64,000 nt of DNA from Tenacibaculum singaporense (lineage in GTDB: Bacteria > Bacteroidota > Bacteroidia > Flavobacteriales > Flavobacteriaceae): assembly GCF_003867015.1 (NCBI RefSeq), contig NZ_CP032548.1, forward strand, positions 558,001-622,000, in the 5' to 3' direction. The notes under the pieces are model-generated. The model was not told where the DNA came from. It saw only the letters and a program-made list of their open reading frames with translations, and made no database searches. The position numbers were made by a program, and so were the translations under genes. Shown here one piece after another: positions 25,552 through 35,128 of the stretch. Numbering within the stretch: position 1 is the stretch's first letter; every line of letters begins with the position of its first letter.

Positions 25552-25968
25552 ATGATCGCATTTAATTACGAAACCAAGTTTCAATTAAACAATGAAGAAA
25601 ACACTTCTAAATGGATACAAGAGTGTATCGAAAGAGAAGGTTTTGAATTGGGAGAAATCAACTATATTTTTTGTGATGACGCTTATTTACATAAAATAAA
25701 TATAGAGTTTTTACAACACGATACATTAACTGATATTATTAGTTTTGATTATACGTTAGGTAAGTTAGTTGGAGGTGATATTTTTATTTCAGTAGAAAGA
25801 GTAGAAGAGAATGCAAAGGAGTTTAATACTTCTTTTGAAAATGAATTACACCGCGTAATAATTCATGGTATTTTACATTACATGAAATACAAAGATAAGA
25901 CTGATGAAGAGAAGCAAATTATGCGCTCTAAAGAAAATGAATGTTTAGAAATTTTAGATAAAAAATAA
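25552..25968 (+). CDS. ybeY: Endoribonuclease YbeY
   Basis: 138 residues. YbeY is a zinc-dependent endoribonuclease that matures 16S rRNA and takes part in ribosome quality control. The zinc motif is HGILHYMKYKDKTDEE at about residues 104-119; two histidines fit the family, while the third ligand position is Asp-Lys rather than the common Asp-His, as in many Bacteroidota members. TLTDIISFDY and GGDIFIS are also family elements. Directly upstream of mnmG with a parS-type palindrome between them. Confidence 0.93.
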   Translation: MIAFNYETKFQLNNEENTSKWIQECIEREGFELGEINYIFCDDAYLHKINIEFLQHDTLTDIISFDYTLGKLVGGDIFISVERVEENAKEFNTSFENELHRVIIHGILHYMKYKDKTDEEKQIMRSKENECLEILDKK

Positions 25969-25971
25969 AAG

Positions 25972-25987
25972 AGTTCCACGTGGAACT
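25972..25987. promoter_or_regulatory. parS-type site (ParB binding), perfect palindrome
   Basis: AGTTCCACGTGGAACT is a perfect 16-bp palindrome whose 14-base core equals the GTTCCACGTGGAAC form of the bacterial chromosome-partition site parS. It lies between the ybeY stop and the mnmG start. mnmG neighbours the replication origin in many bacteria. Confidence 0.75.
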
Positions 25988-25998
25988 GATTATAAAAA

Positions 25999-27876
25999 AT
26001 GAGTTTATTTAATACAACATACGATGTAATTGTAGTAGGAGGTGGACATGCTGGTAGCGAAGCTGCTGCAGCAAGTGCAAACATGGGAGCACACACTTTG
26101 TTAATTACAATGAACTTACAAAACATTGCTCAAATGAGTTGTAATCCAGCTATGGGTGGAATTGCAAAAGGGCAAATAGTTCGTGAAATTGATGCACTTG
26201 GTGGTTACAGTGGTATTGTAACTGACAAGACCGCGATTCAATTTAAAATGCTAAATAAATCTAAAGGACCAGCTATGTGGAGCCCAAGAGCTCAATCGGA
26301 CAGAATGCAATTTGCAGAGTGCTGGAGAACCATGTTAGAACAAACTGAAAACCTAGATTTTTATCAAGACTCTGTGAATGGATTAGTGTTTGATGGTGAT
26401 AAAATTATAGGAGTAAAAACTGCCTTAGGTTTAGAAATAAAAGCCAAAACAGTAATTGTAACTGCTGGTACTTTTTTAAACGGATTGATTCATATTGGTG
26501 AAAAAACGTTTGGTGGTGGTAGAGCAGGTGAAGGAGCTTCAACTGGTATTACTGAAGATTTAGTAGCTAAAGGTTTTGAAGCTGGTAGAATGAAAACAGG
26601 AACTCCTCCTCGTGTAGATGGTCGTTCATTAGATTATAGTAAAATGACCGAACAACCTGGTGACGATGCTCCAGAAAAATTCTCTTATTTACCCGTAACA
26701 AAACCATTAACTAAACAGCGCTCTTGTTATCTTACTTACACCAATCCAGAAGTACATGATTTACTTCGTGAAGGTTTTGAACGCTCGCCAATGTTTAATG
26801 GTAGAATTAAATCCACAGGACCACGTTATTGTCCGTCTGTAGAAGATAAAATTAATCGTTTTGCGGAGAAAGAACGTCATCAAATTTTTGTTGAACCAGA
26901 AGGTTGGGATACTGTAGAAATTTATGTGAACGGATTTTCTACATCACTTCCAGAAGACATTCAAGACAAAGCTATCCGTTCTATTCCTGGATTTGAAAAC
27001 GTAAAATTCTTTAGATACGGTTATGCAATTGAATACGATTATTTTCCACCAACACAATTAAAACACAACTTAGAAACTAAGTTAATTGAGAACTTATTTT
27101 TTGCTGGTCAAATTAATGGTACAACAGGTTATGAAGAAGCAGCTGCTCAAGGTTTAATGGCAGGTGTAAATGCAGCGTTAAAAACTCAAAATAAAGAGCC
27201 TTTTATTCTAAAAAGAAGCGAAGCCTATATAGGTGTTTTAATTGATGATTTAATCACAAAAGGGACAGAGGAACCGTATCGTATGTTTACTTCTCGTGCT
27301 GAATATAGAACTCTTTTACGACAAGATAATGCAGATTTACGCTTAACAGAAAAATCTTATAAATTAGGATTAGCTTCTCAAGAAAGAATGGATAGAGTAG
27401 AAGAGAAGAAAAACAAGACTCAAAACTTAATCGATTATATTAAAGGATTGAGTGTAACAAAAGAGGATATCAACCCTATTCTAGAAGAGAAAAATTTAGC
27501 AACGATTAATCAATCTATGAAATTATATAAAATTGCTGCGAGACCTCAATTAACGTTTTCTGATTTTAGATCGATTAATAAGCTTGAAAATTATATTCAA
27601 GAAAACGAAATTGATAATGAAATTATAGAGCAAGTTGAAATCCATTTAAAATACTCTGGTTATATCGAAAAAGAAAAGAATAATGCAGACAAATTAAATA
27701 GATTAGAAAACGTACCTATTCCTTCTACATTTGATTATAGTAAAGTGAAATCTTTATCATATGAAGCTAGAGAAAAATTATCTAAAATACAACCTACTTC
27801 AATTTCACAAGCAAGTAGAATAAGTGGAGTATCACCAAGTGATATATCTGTATTACTTGTTTACATGGGTAGGTAA
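25999..27876 (+). CDS. mnmG: tRNA uridine-34 carboxymethylaminomethyl enzyme MnmG (GidA)
   Basis: 625 residues, the family's normal length. With MnmE it installs carboxymethylaminomethyl on U34 of tRNAs, using FAD and a methylene-folate donor. The N-terminal FAD Rossmann motif is VVGGGHAGSEAAAASANMG at about residues 12-30; CNPAMGGIAKG and the GTFLNGLIHIGE and GRMKTGTPPRVDGRSLDY blocks are MnmG signatures, and the C-terminal helical domain ends with SRISGVSPSDISVLLVYMGR. Flanked by parS-like sites on both sides. Confidence 0.98.
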   Translation: MSLFNTTYDVIVVGGGHAGSEAAAASANMGAHTLLITMNLQNIAQMSCNPAMGGIAKGQIVREIDALGGYSGIVTDKTAIQFKMLNKSKGPAMWSPRAQSDRMQFAECWRTMLEQTENLDFYQDSVNGLVFDGDKIIGVKTALGLEIKAKTVIVTAGTFLNGLIHIGEKTFGGGRAGEGASTGITEDLVAKGFEAGRMKTGTPPRVDGRSLDYSKMTEQPGDDAPEKFSYLPVTKPLTKQRSCYLTYTNPEVHDLLREGFERSPMFNGRIKSTGPRYCPSVEDKINRFAEKERHQIFVEPEGWDTVEIYVNGFSTSLPEDIQDKAIRSIPGFENVKFFRYGYAIEYDYFPPTQLKHNLETKLIENLFFAGQINGTTGYEEAAAQGLMAGVNAALKTQNKEPFILKRSEAYIGVLIDDLITKGTEEPYRMFTSRAEYRTLLRQDNADLRLTEKSYKLGLASQERMDRVEEKKNKTQNLIDYIKGLSVTKEDINPILEEKNLATINQSMKLYKIAARPQLTFSDFRSINKLENYIQENEIDNEIIEQVEIHLKYSGYIEKEKNNADKLNRLENVPIPSTFDYSKVKSLSYEAREKLSKIQPTSISQASRISGVSPSDISVLLVYMGR

Positions 27877-27905
27877 ATATTAATTTAGAATTACAAAAAA
27901 TAAAA

Positions 27906-27921
27906 TGTTCCATGTGGAACG
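27906..27921. promoter_or_regulatory. Second parS-like site
   Basis: TGTTCCATGTGGAACG keeps both GTTCC and GGAAC half-sites with one changed centre base; about 30 bp past the mnmG stop. A further worn copy (GTTCCATAAGGAAC) is at 27962-27975 and a weaker one (GTTCTATAAGAAC) at 28013-28025. Confidence 0.55.
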
Positions 27922-27995
27922 TTTTATTTTTTTATGTATAATTGTTCAACCAAAAACCAAAGTTCCATAAGGAACACTCAACACATTTTATTAAT

Positions 27996-28853
27996 TTGAT
28001 TACAAAAAAAGAGTTCTATAAGAACTTAAAACCTTTTTTAAACTGTATTGATCATACAGTGTCGAAAGAGAGTTATGAGGTAATGAAAAATGAAGAATAC
28101 GATATGTTAGTAACTTCACCTGTACCTAATAACTTAGATAAATACTATGCTAGTGAAGATTATATTTCACATACAGATAGTAAAACATCTCTTTTTGATA
28201 AAACATATCAGTTTGTAAAAAACTACACTTTAAAAAAGAAACTAAAATTAATTAACTCTTTTAATACAGAAGATAAATTGATTTTAGATGTTGGTGCTGG
28301 TACAGGTGATTTTTTAAAAGTGTGTGAAAATGGTGGCTGGAAAATTACTGGTGTTGAACCCTCTGAAAAGGCAAGAAATTTTGCTAAGAATAAAAACATA
28401 AATCTTTTAGAAGACCTTTCTAAAATAGAAAGCAAACAATTTGATGTTATTAGTCTTTGGCATGTCTTAGAACATATTCCTAATTTAACAGAATACATAC
28501 AGCAATTAAAATCACTTTTAAAAGCTAATGGTGTTTTAATTATTGCTGTTCCAAATTATCAAAGCTTTGATGCAAAACACTACAAAGAGTTTTGGGCAGC
28601 TTATGATGTTCCAAGACACTTGTGGCATTTTTCAAGAACAGCTATTTCAAAAATATTTTCATTAGTTGAAATGAAAGTAGAAAAAACACTTCCAATGAAA
28701 TTTGATTCTTTTTATGTTTCTTTATTATCTGAAAAATATAAAACAAAAAAATCAAGACCAATTCAAGCTTTTTTAACAGGGTTGAAATCAAATTTTAAAG
28801 CAAATGCTTCAGGTGAATATTCTTCTTTAATTTACATCATAAAAAACAGATAA
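27996..28853 (+). CDS. Class I SAM-dependent methyltransferase
   Basis: About 285 residues. The SAM-binding motif I is LILDVGAGTGDFLKVCENGGW, followed by ITGVEPSEKARNFA and the FDVISLWHVLEHIPNLTEYIQQL motif, so it is a Methyltransf_11/23-type enzyme; substrate unknown. There is no ATG before residue 30 of the conserved region. I chose the TTG at 27996 because it gives an N-terminus (ITKKEFYKNLKPFLNCIDHTVS) that fits the family; a TTG at 27942 would add 18 residues encoded by the parS-like DNA. Located immediately after mnmG. Confidence 0.8.
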   Translation: MITKKEFYKNLKPFLNCIDHTVSKESYEVMKNEEYDMLVTSPVPNNLDKYYASEDYISHTDSKTSLFDKTYQFVKNYTLKKKLKLINSFNTEDKLILDVGAGTGDFLKVCENGGWKITGVEPSEKARNFAKNKNINLLEDLSKIESKQFDVISLWHVLEHIPNLTEYIQQLKSLLKANGVLIIAVPNYQSFDAKHYKEFWAAYDVPRHLWHFSRTAISKIFSLVEMKVEKTLPMKFDSFYVSLLSEKYKTKKSRPIQAFLTGLKSNFKANASGEYSSLIYIIKNR

Positions 28854-28920
28854 AACTTATTTTAAAACTGTTTTAACTAATTTATTATATTAAAACATAC
28901 AAACACCTTACTAAAATTAA

Positions 28921-28956
28921 AAAACCTCTTAAAAAGCACTTTTTAAGAGGTTTTTT
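28921..28956. terminator. Bidirectional terminator
   Basis: Perfect AAAACCTCTTAAAAAG / CTTTTTAAGAGGTTTT stem with a two- to three-base loop between the methyltransferase and the convergent DoxX gene. Confidence 0.88.
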
Positions 28957-28994
28957 AATAAATTATTTTTATTTAAAAATAAAAATAATAGTTT

Positions 28995-29393
28995 TTATCT
29001 ATTTAATAAATAGACAGCTAAAATTGTTATTATAAAGTAAACTGCTAATGTCATTGCTCCAGCATAATCTTTTGCTAATCGTTGTCCAATTAATAAAAAG
29101 ATTAAAGTTACAGCTGATAACTCAGCACCTATTAAAGCAATATTATGATTTCCTGTTGTTGATAAATGAAAAATTCCAACAAACATTAATGCGCCAGCTA
29201 ATAATTCCATCACTAAAATTACAGCAAGTAAAAAAGGTACCGAATTTTTTAAGGGAGAATCTTTAAAGTGTCCTCTAATAAAAGATAAATTTCCTTTCCA
29301 GTCTGTTACCTTATCTATTCCCGATTGTAAAAAAGTAACGATTAAAAAAAGTAAAAGTAAAATTTCTGTTATGCTTTGTTGTATAAGTTCCAT
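28995..29393 (-). CDS. DoxX-family membrane protein
   Basis: 132 residues with four hydrophobic helices, as in the DoxX family. The first helix leads into FLQSGIDKVTDWKGNLSFIRGHFKDSP, which corresponds to the conserved Gly-Lys segment after the first helix. Inner-membrane protein; roles proposed in the family are redox-related (quinone oxidation) but this copy cannot be assigned. It is divergent from the SPFH gene. Confidence 0.8.
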   Translation of the reverse strand: MELIQQSITEILLLLFLIVTFLQSGIDKVTDWKGNLSFIRGHFKDSPLKNSVPFLLAVILVMELLAGALMFVGIFHLSTTGNHNIALIGAELSAVTLIFLLIGQRLAKDYAGAMTLAVYFIITILAVYLLNR

Positions 29394-29525
29394 ATAATTG
29401 ATTTTTTACAAATATAAATTTTAAATAAGAATTGTAACAATTCAAATAAAATTCGTCTAATAATTATCTACCATTAAGTAGTATCTTTATCAAAAAAATT
29501 ACTAACATTTAAAAAATTAAAAACT

Positions 29526-30452
29526 ATGTCAATTTATATGTATCCGGTTATTGTTATCGGAATTCTTGTATTTTTATCATTATTCTTTATTGTTAAGCAA
29601 CAAACAGCAGCTATTATTGAGCGCTTTGGTCGCTTTCAAAGCATTCGTCATTCAGGATTACAATTAAAAATTCCTATTGTGGATAGAATTGCTGGTAAGT
29701 TAAGTTTAAAAATTCAACAGCTAGATGTAATTGTAGAAACAAAAACCTTAGATGATGTATTTGTTAAGTTAAAAGTTTCTGTACAATACAAAGTAATTCG
29801 TGATAAGGTGTACGATGCTTTTTATAAGCTAGATTATCCACACGATCAAATTACATCTTATGTATTTGATGTGGTACGTGCAGAAGTACCTAAAATGAAG
29901 TTAGATGATGTATTTGTTAAAAAAGATGATATTGCAATCGCCGTAAAAACTGAATTAAACGATGCCATGGCTGATTATGGTTATGACATTATAAAAACTT
30001 TAGTAACTGATATTGATCCTGATGCTCAAGTAAAAGCGGCAATGAACCGTATTAATGCTTCTGAACGTGAAAAAATAGCAGCTCAATTTGAAGGAGACGC
30101 ACAACGTATTTTAATTGTTGAAAAAGCTAAAGCAGAAGCTGAAAGCAAACGTTTACAAGGTCAGGGTATTGCAGATCAACGTAGAGAAATTGCTCGTGGT
30201 TTAGAAGAATCTGTTGAAGTTTTAAATAAAGTAGGAATTAACAGTCAAGAAGCATCAGCTTTAATTGTTGTTACACAACACTACGATACTTTACAATCAA
30301 TTGGTGAAGAAACTAACAGTAACTTGATTTTATTACCAAATTCACCACAAGCAGGTAGTAATATGTTAAATGATATGGTAGCTAGCTTTACAGCAAGTAA
30401 TCAAATAGGTGAGGCAATGAAAAAAGCACAAGAAAATAAAGACAAAGAATAA
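29526..30452 (+). CDS. SPFH-domain (stomatin/prohibitin-like) protein
   Basis: 308 residues. One N-terminal membrane helix ([18 protein letters not shown]) is followed by the SPFH/Band 7 domain ([30 protein letters not shown].. LKVSVQYKV ... [15 protein letters not shown]), and a long alanine/lysine-rich coiled coil ([39 protein letters not shown]). Such proteins form membrane microdomain scaffolds. The next gene (YbjQ-like) starts three bases after the stop, so they form an operon. Confidence 0.93.
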   Translation: MSIYMYPVIVIGILVFLSLFFIVKQQTAAIIERFGRFQSIRHSGLQLKIPIVDRIAGKLSLKIQQLDVIVETKTLDDVFVKLKVSVQYKVIRDKVYDAFYKLDYPHDQITSYVFDVVRAEVPKMKLDDVFVKKDDIAIAVKTELNDAMADYGYDIIKTLVTDIDPDAQVKAAMNRINASEREKIAAQFEGDAQRILIVEKAKAEAESKRLQGQGIADQRREIARGLEESVEVLNKVGINSQEASALIVVTQHYDTLQSIGEETNSNLILLPNSPQAGSNMLNDMVASFTASNQIGEAMKKAQENKDKE

Positions 30453-30454
30453 TT

Positions 30455-30772
30455 ATGATACTATCAACTACACCTTCAATAGAAAATAAACCAGCTAAAG
30501 AATATTTAGGTATTGTTACGGGTGAAACAATTATAGGTGCAAACATTTTTAAGGACTTTTTTGCTGGTATTAGAGATATAGTAGGAGGTAGGTCTGGTTC
30601 TTATGAAAAAGTTCTAAGAGAAGCTAAAGAAATAGCTTTGAAGGAGATGGAAGAGAGAGCTCAAAGATTGGGAGCTGATGCAGTTATAGGAATTGACTTA
30701 GATTATGAAACCGTTGGCGCCAATGGAGGCATGCTAATGGTTACAGCTTCTGGGACAGCCGTAAAACTTTAA
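30455..30772 (+). CDS. YbjQ/UPF0145-family protein
   Basis: 105 residues, matching the UPF0145 (heavy-metal-binding-domain) family in length and in motifs: [60 protein letters not shown] and a closing [14 protein letters not shown]. The family forms a pentameric ring; metal binding is named in databases but not demonstrated for all members. Overlapping promoter control with the SPFH gene is likely because only two bases separate them. Confidence 0.9.
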   Translation: MILSTTPSIENKPAKEYLGIVTGETIIGANIFKDFFAGIRDIVGGRSGSYEKVLREAKEIALKEMEERAQRLGADAVIGIDLDYETVGANGGMLMVTASGTAVKL

Positions 30773-30779
30773 TTAAATA

Positions 30780-30813
30780 AAAAACCGAAACATTAGATGT
30801 TTCGGTTTTCTTT
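30780..30813. terminator. Bidirectional terminator
   Basis: AAAACCGAAACAT / ATGTTTCGGTTTT perfect 13-bp stem with a three-base loop, between YbjQ and convergent tatA. Confidence 0.9.
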
Positions 30814-30836
30814 TTATTGTTAATAAGATAATTATC

Positions 30837-31028
30837 TTATTTCTTTTCTTCTACTTTATCAGTATTCTCTTCATCTTTAGTGGCATCTTTAAATTCTTTG
30901 ATACCAGTACCTAAACCTCTCATTAATTCAGGAATTTTTCTACCTCCGAATAATAATAATACTAATGCAACGACAATAGCTATTTGCCATGGTCCAATCA
31001 TTCCTAAAAATATAGTAAGTAAATTCAT
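30837..31028 (-). CDS. tatA: Twin-arginine translocase subunit TatA/E
   Basis: 63 residues. The single N-terminal membrane helix (GPWQIAIVVALVLLLFGG) with the FGGRKIPELMRGLGTGIKEFKDA amphipathic segment is the classical TatA/E signature; the charged tail (TKDEENTDKVEEKK) is short. Forms the protein-conducting ring of the Tat exporter. Here it stands apart from tatC, which is common in Bacteroidota. It lies 33 bp after the next upstream minus-strand gene. Confidence 0.92.
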   Translation of the reverse strand: MNLLTIFLGMIGPWQIAIVVALVLLLFGGRKIPELMRGLGTGIKEFKDATKDEENTDKVEEKK

Positions 31029-31061
31029 TTTTATTAAATTTTGCGCTACAAAGATACGAAA

Positions 31062-31739
31062 TTAACTTCGGTGTTCAATTACTCCACCAATTACTTTTTT
31101 GTCTCTAAATACTTCAGGTTTTCCTTTGTAAAAAATTGAACCTCCAAATGATACTTTAGCATCTAGTGTTTCTCCTGATTGTACTTCAACTTTAGAACCA
31201 GATCCAGCCTTTACTATAGTCATTTCTTCTACCGATAATTTGTATCCGTGATACATTCCTCCTAAATCAGCATTTACATTTTGATTCTTGGTTGCTCCAG
31301 AAAGCCTTATAACTGCTCCTGAAGAGCTTTTTACATTCAAATGCTTAACATTAACTACAAGATTAATAAAAGCTCCTTCTTGAGCTCTAATTTCAACTTT
31401 TTGTTGATTAATATCTTTTCCTGTAATTGTTGCTCCTTCATTTGCATCAATGATTGATAAAGTTTTATTGTAATATAATGTTGCCTTCACTTTACCATCG
31501 GCAGTAGTTTCTGGGAATCTTAATAATACTTTTAAGGTAGTTCCATCCAACTTAATTTTAACTTTATCTGTTTTTTCTCCAGTAACTATTATTTTAGATT
31601 CATCAGATTTTACGAGTTTTAAATCTATGCCGTTATACACTTTTACAATTGAAAAGTCTCCTAAATTTTTAGTTATCGTTGTTTGAGCTGATGCTAAAAC
31701 GGTCATCAAAAACAAACTTAATATTGCTAACTTCTTCAT
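31062..31739 (-). CDS. GIN-domain (DUF2807) secreted protein
   Basis: 225 residues. Signal peptide MKKLAILSLFLMTVLASA, then the head GIN domain: FSIVKVYNGIDLKLVKSDESKIIVTGE, LKVLLRF, and repeats of short beta turns (IIDANEGATITGKDINQQKVEIRAQEGAFINLVVNVKHLNVKSSSGAVIRLSG) that build a parallel beta-helix-like structure, ending ADLGGMYHGYKLSVEEMTIVKAGSGSKVEVQSGETLDAKVSFGGSIFYKGKPEV. These domains are common in Bacteroidota; the role, inferred, is cell-surface or periplasmic binding. Confidence 0.88.
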   Translation of the reverse strand: MKKLAILSLFLMTVLASAQTTITKNLGDFSIVKVYNGIDLKLVKSDESKIIVTGEKTDKVKIKLDGTTLKVLLRFPETTADGKVKATLYYNKTLSIIDANEGATITGKDINQQKVEIRAQEGAFINLVVNVKHLNVKSSSGAVIRLSGATKNQNVNADLGGMYHGYKLSVEEMTIVKAGSGSKVEVQSGETLDAKVSFGGSIFYKGKPEVFRDKKVIGGVIEHRS

Positions 31740-31829
31740 AATAAATTCATTAGTTAATTGAGTATAACCAATAATTATACCAATACTATAAAGGTAAATC
31801 TTAATTTTTATTGTTTAAAACTGTACAAA

Positions 31830-34025
31830 TTAGTGTGAAATCAAATTGAAATCAAGGTGTTTACGTTCCAAATCGGTGTGTTTTACTTTTACTACTACTT
31901 CATCACCCAGTTGAATCATATTCTTGGTTGATTGTCCAATCACAGCATATTGTTTTTCGTCAAAGATATAATAATCATCCTTAATATCCTTGATTCTAAC
32001 CATACCTTCACATTTATTAGATTTGATTTCAACATAAATTCCCCATTCTGTTACACCAGAAACTACTCCTTCAAATTCTTGATCTTTATGATCTTGCATG
32101 TATTTAACTTGCATATATTTAATGGAATCTCTTTCTGCTTTAGAGGCTAACTCTTCCATTTTAGAAGAATGTTTACACCTTTCTTCATAAATTTCTGCTT
32201 TAGGCGAATTTCCGCCATCTAAATAGTGTTGTAATAAACGATGCGTCATTACATCAGGGTAACGACGTATTGGTGAAGTAAAGTGGCTGTAATAATCAAA
32301 AGCTAATCCATAGTGACCTATATTTTGTGTAGTATATTCAGCTTTACTCATTGAACGTATCGCTAAGGTTTCAACCATATTAGCTTCTCCCTTACCGTGA
32401 ACGTCTGATAATAATTTATTTAAACTATCAGATGTTTTTTGTCGTGTTTCTGTATTAATTTTATATCCGAATTTGCTAACAATATTTTGTAACGATGCTA
32501 GTTTTTCTACATCTGGTTCATCGTGTACACGATACACAAAAGTTTTCTTACTTGGTCTTCCTGCAGAAAGTCCTACAAATTCTGCTACTTTTTTGTTTGC
32601 TAATAACATGAATTCTTCAATCAGTTTATTAGCGTCTTTAGCTTCTTTAAAGAAAACTCCTGTAGGATTAGCATTTTCATCTAAATGAAATTTAACTTCA
32701 ACTCTATCAAAAGAAATAGCTCCAGATTTCATACGCTTTTTACGCATTTTTTTAGCTAGTTCATCAAGTTTCAATGTAGCTTCAACAATAGTTTCATCAA
32801 CTTCATATGCTTCTCCAGTTAAAGAAACATCTGCAGGAATTATATTATTTTTATTCTCAATGATTGCTTGGGCTTCCTCATAAGCAAAGCGTTTATCAGA
32901 ATATGTAACAGTTCTACCAAACCATTGGTTAATAACTTGTGCTTTCTCATTCATTTCAAATACTGCTGAAAAAGTCAGTTTTTCTTCATTTGGTCGTAAT
33001 GAACAAACTCCATTACTTAACATTTCAGGTAGCATTGGTACCACTCTATCAACTAAATATACTGATGTAGCACGATCATAAGCTTCGTCATCTAAAATAG
33101 TTTTTGGTTGTAAATAATGAGAAACATCAGCAATGTGAATACCTATTTCATAATTACCATTTTCAAGTTTTGTAAATGATAAAGCATCGTCAAAATCTTT
33201 AGCATCTTTAGGATCTATGGTAAATGTTAAATCTCCTCGCATATCTCTACGCTTAGCTATTTCCTCCTTAGTAATTTCAATAGGTAATTCAGATGCTTCT
33301 TTCTCTACTTCAGTAGGAAATTCATAAGGTAAACCATATTCTAATAAAATAGAATGTATTTCTGTATCGTGATCTCCTGGTCTTCCTAAAACTTGAGTAA
33401 TTTTTCCAAATGGATTTTTAGAATTTTCAGGCCAATCAGTCATTTTAGCAACTACCTTATCACCATCTTTTGCTCCATTTAATTTACTTTGAGAAATAAA
33501 AATGTCAGCATACATTTTAGTGCTATCTGGTATAACAAATCCGAAATTTTTATTCATTTGTAATACACCAACAAATTCAGTTTTTGCTCTCTCAATAATT
33601 TCTACAACATCAGCTTCAAGTTTATTGCTTCTACGCTTTTTATACACATAGGCTTTTACAGTATCGTTATGTAAACCTTTACCTAAATTTACTGAAGGCA
33701 CAAAAATATCGTGCTCAAAATCATCACAAATAAAATAAGCATTTCCATTAGAAGTAGCATCTAAAGTACCAACATGGTATTTACGATCTTCATTTATTTG
33801 ATATTTACCTCTATCAACTTCTTTAATTTTCTTGTTAGCTGTTAATTCTGCTAACTTTTTAATAATTTGATTTTTGCCATCAGTATCAGAAACCTTCAAT
33901 TTAGAAGCAATCTGTTTGTAATTGTAATATTTATTACTGTCTTCGTTAAGTATTTTGAAAATGTTACGGGTAAGATCTTTGATAACTTTACCCTTTTTTT
34001 TGTAGATTTTTTTCTTTCTAGTCAT
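31830..34025 (-). CDS. rnr: Ribonuclease R
   Basis: 731 residues. 3'-5' exoribonuclease that degrades structured RNA. N-terminal winged-helix/cold-shock-type domains (with NTKKEVDRGKYQIN and HVGTLDATSNGNAYFICDD), then the RNB catalytic domain with the active-site acidic cluster FTIDPKDAKDFDDALSF, GIHIADVSHYL, and a C-terminal S1 domain (EFEGVVSGVTEWGIYVEIKSNKCEGMVRI). The order and length fit the RNase R family. Single gene, transcribed away from the diacylglycerol-kinase-like gene. Confidence 0.97.
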   Translation of the reverse strand: MTRKKKIYKKKGKVIKDLTRNIFKILNEDSNKYYNYKQIASKLKVSDTDGKNQIIKKLAELTANKKIKEVDRGKYQINEDRKYHVGTLDATSNGNAYFICDDFEHDIFVPSVNLGKGLHNDTVKAYVYKKRRSNKLEADVVEIIERAKTEFVGVLQMNKNFGFVIPDSTKMYADIFISQSKLNGAKDGDKVVAKMTDWPENSKNPFGKITQVLGRPGDHDTEIHSILLEYGLPYEFPTEVEKEASELPIEITKEEIAKRRDMRGDLTFTIDPKDAKDFDDALSFTKLENGNYEIGIHIADVSHYLQPKTILDDEAYDRATSVYLVDRVVPMLPEMLSNGVCSLRPNEEKLTFSAVFEMNEKAQVINQWFGRTVTYSDKRFAYEEAQAIIENKNNIIPADVSLTGEAYEVDETIVEATLKLDELAKKMRKKRMKSGAISFDRVEVKFHLDENANPTGVFFKEAKDANKLIEEFMLLANKKVAEFVGLSAGRPSKKTFVYRVHDEPDVEKLASLQNIVSKFGYKINTETRQKTSDSLNKLLSDVHGKGEANMVETLAIRSMSKAEYTTQNIGHYGLAFDYYSHFTSPIRRYPDVMTHRLLQHYLDGGNSPKAEIYEERCKHSSKMEELASKAERDSIKYMQVKYMQDHKDQEFEGVVSGVTEWGIYVEIKSNKCEGMVRIKDIKDDYYIFDEKQYAVIGQSTKNMIQLGDEVVVKVKHTDLERKHLDFNLISH

Positions 34026-34141
34026 TAATCTTTCGTCTTATTTAATTTTCAACCAAAGTACGAATAAAATTAATGCTAGTAATTTAAATAACTGTTATAA
34101 ATTGATTTCGTACTTTTCCAATCTTTATTTAAAGTGATGGT

Positions 34142-35053
34142 ATGAATAATTCTTGGTATGTTATTGTTAATCCTGTAGCTGGTAATGGTAAGTTCAATAA
34201 ATATTGGTCAGATATTCAACAGGAATTAAAATTTAATAATATAACCTATGAATATGCAAAAACTGAATATTCTAATCACGAAAAAATTATTGTTCAGCAA
34301 GCCATTAACAAAGGTTATAAGAAAATAATTTCTGTTGGGGGTGATGGTACTTTACATCATGTCATTAACGGAATTATGACTCAAAATACTATAAAACCTG
34401 AAGAAATAACTATTGCTGTTATTCCATTAGGTACTGGTAATGACTGGATTAAAACTTATAATATACCTAAGAATATAAAAGCTGCCGTTGGTTTAATAAA
34501 GCAAGTGAAAACTATTTTTCAAGACATCGGTTATTTGGAATTATCTGATACTTCTTCCTATTTTAATAATGTAGCTGGTATTGGTTATGACGGATATGTT
34601 GTTAACAAGTTGAATAAATTAAAGAGATTTGGATCTATAGCCTACTTATTGAGTGGGCTAGCGGGTTTATTACTCTACAAAAAAACTACTTTTAACATAA
34701 CTATTAACAATAAATCTGTTGAAACAAAGTGTTTAATGACTTTGTTTGGTATTTGTAAATATTCAGCAGGAGGTATGCAATTAACTGATTATAAATGTTC
34801 TAATAATGGTTTATTTGATATAACAATAGCTAAAAACTTGTCCTTTTGGGACTTACTATTTTCAATTAAAAAATTATACAACGGAAAAATTCTTCAACAT
34901 AAAAAAGTAGAAACGCATTTGGCTAGCTCATTGTTAATAACTCCTAAAAACAATGATGAACTTCCTTATATCCAAGCAGATGGTGAGTTAATAGGTAGAG
35001 GACAAGTTAAAGTTAGTATTATTAAAAGTGCTATTCAAATAGTTATTCCTTAA
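34142..35053 (+). CDS. Diacylglycerol-kinase-family (YegS/LCB5-like) lipid kinase
   Basis: 303 residues. The catalytic motif GGDGTLHHVINGI is at about residues 65-77, preceded by NPVAGNGK (the phosphate-binding loop) at about 10-17, and PLGTGNDWIKTYNIP near 98. The C-terminal beta-sandwich ends with GRGQVKVSIIKSAIQIVIP. Enzymes of this family phosphorylate lipid substrates such as diacylglycerol or related sphingoid bases; the exact substrate cannot be told. It is divergent from rnr. Confidence 0.93.
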   Translation: MNNSWYVIVNPVAGNGKFNKYWSDIQQELKFNNITYEYAKTEYSNHEKIIVQQAINKGYKKIISVGGDGTLHHVINGIMTQNTIKPEEITIAVIPLGTGNDWIKTYNIPKNIKAAVGLIKQVKTIFQDIGYLELSDTSSYFNNVAGIGYDGYVVNKLNKLKRFGSIAYLLSGLAGLLLYKKTTFNITINNKSVETKCLMTLFGICKYSAGGMQLTDYKCSNNGLFDITIAKNLSFWDLLFSIKKLYNGKILQHKKVETHLASSLLITPKNNDELPYIQADGELIGRGQVKVSIIKSAIQIVIP

Positions 35054-35128
35054 AAAGTTAAAAAAAACTTAATAAAATTGTAACGTTTCTTAAATTCATA
35101 CGTCTTTATAGTAAGAAAGTCGTTATAA

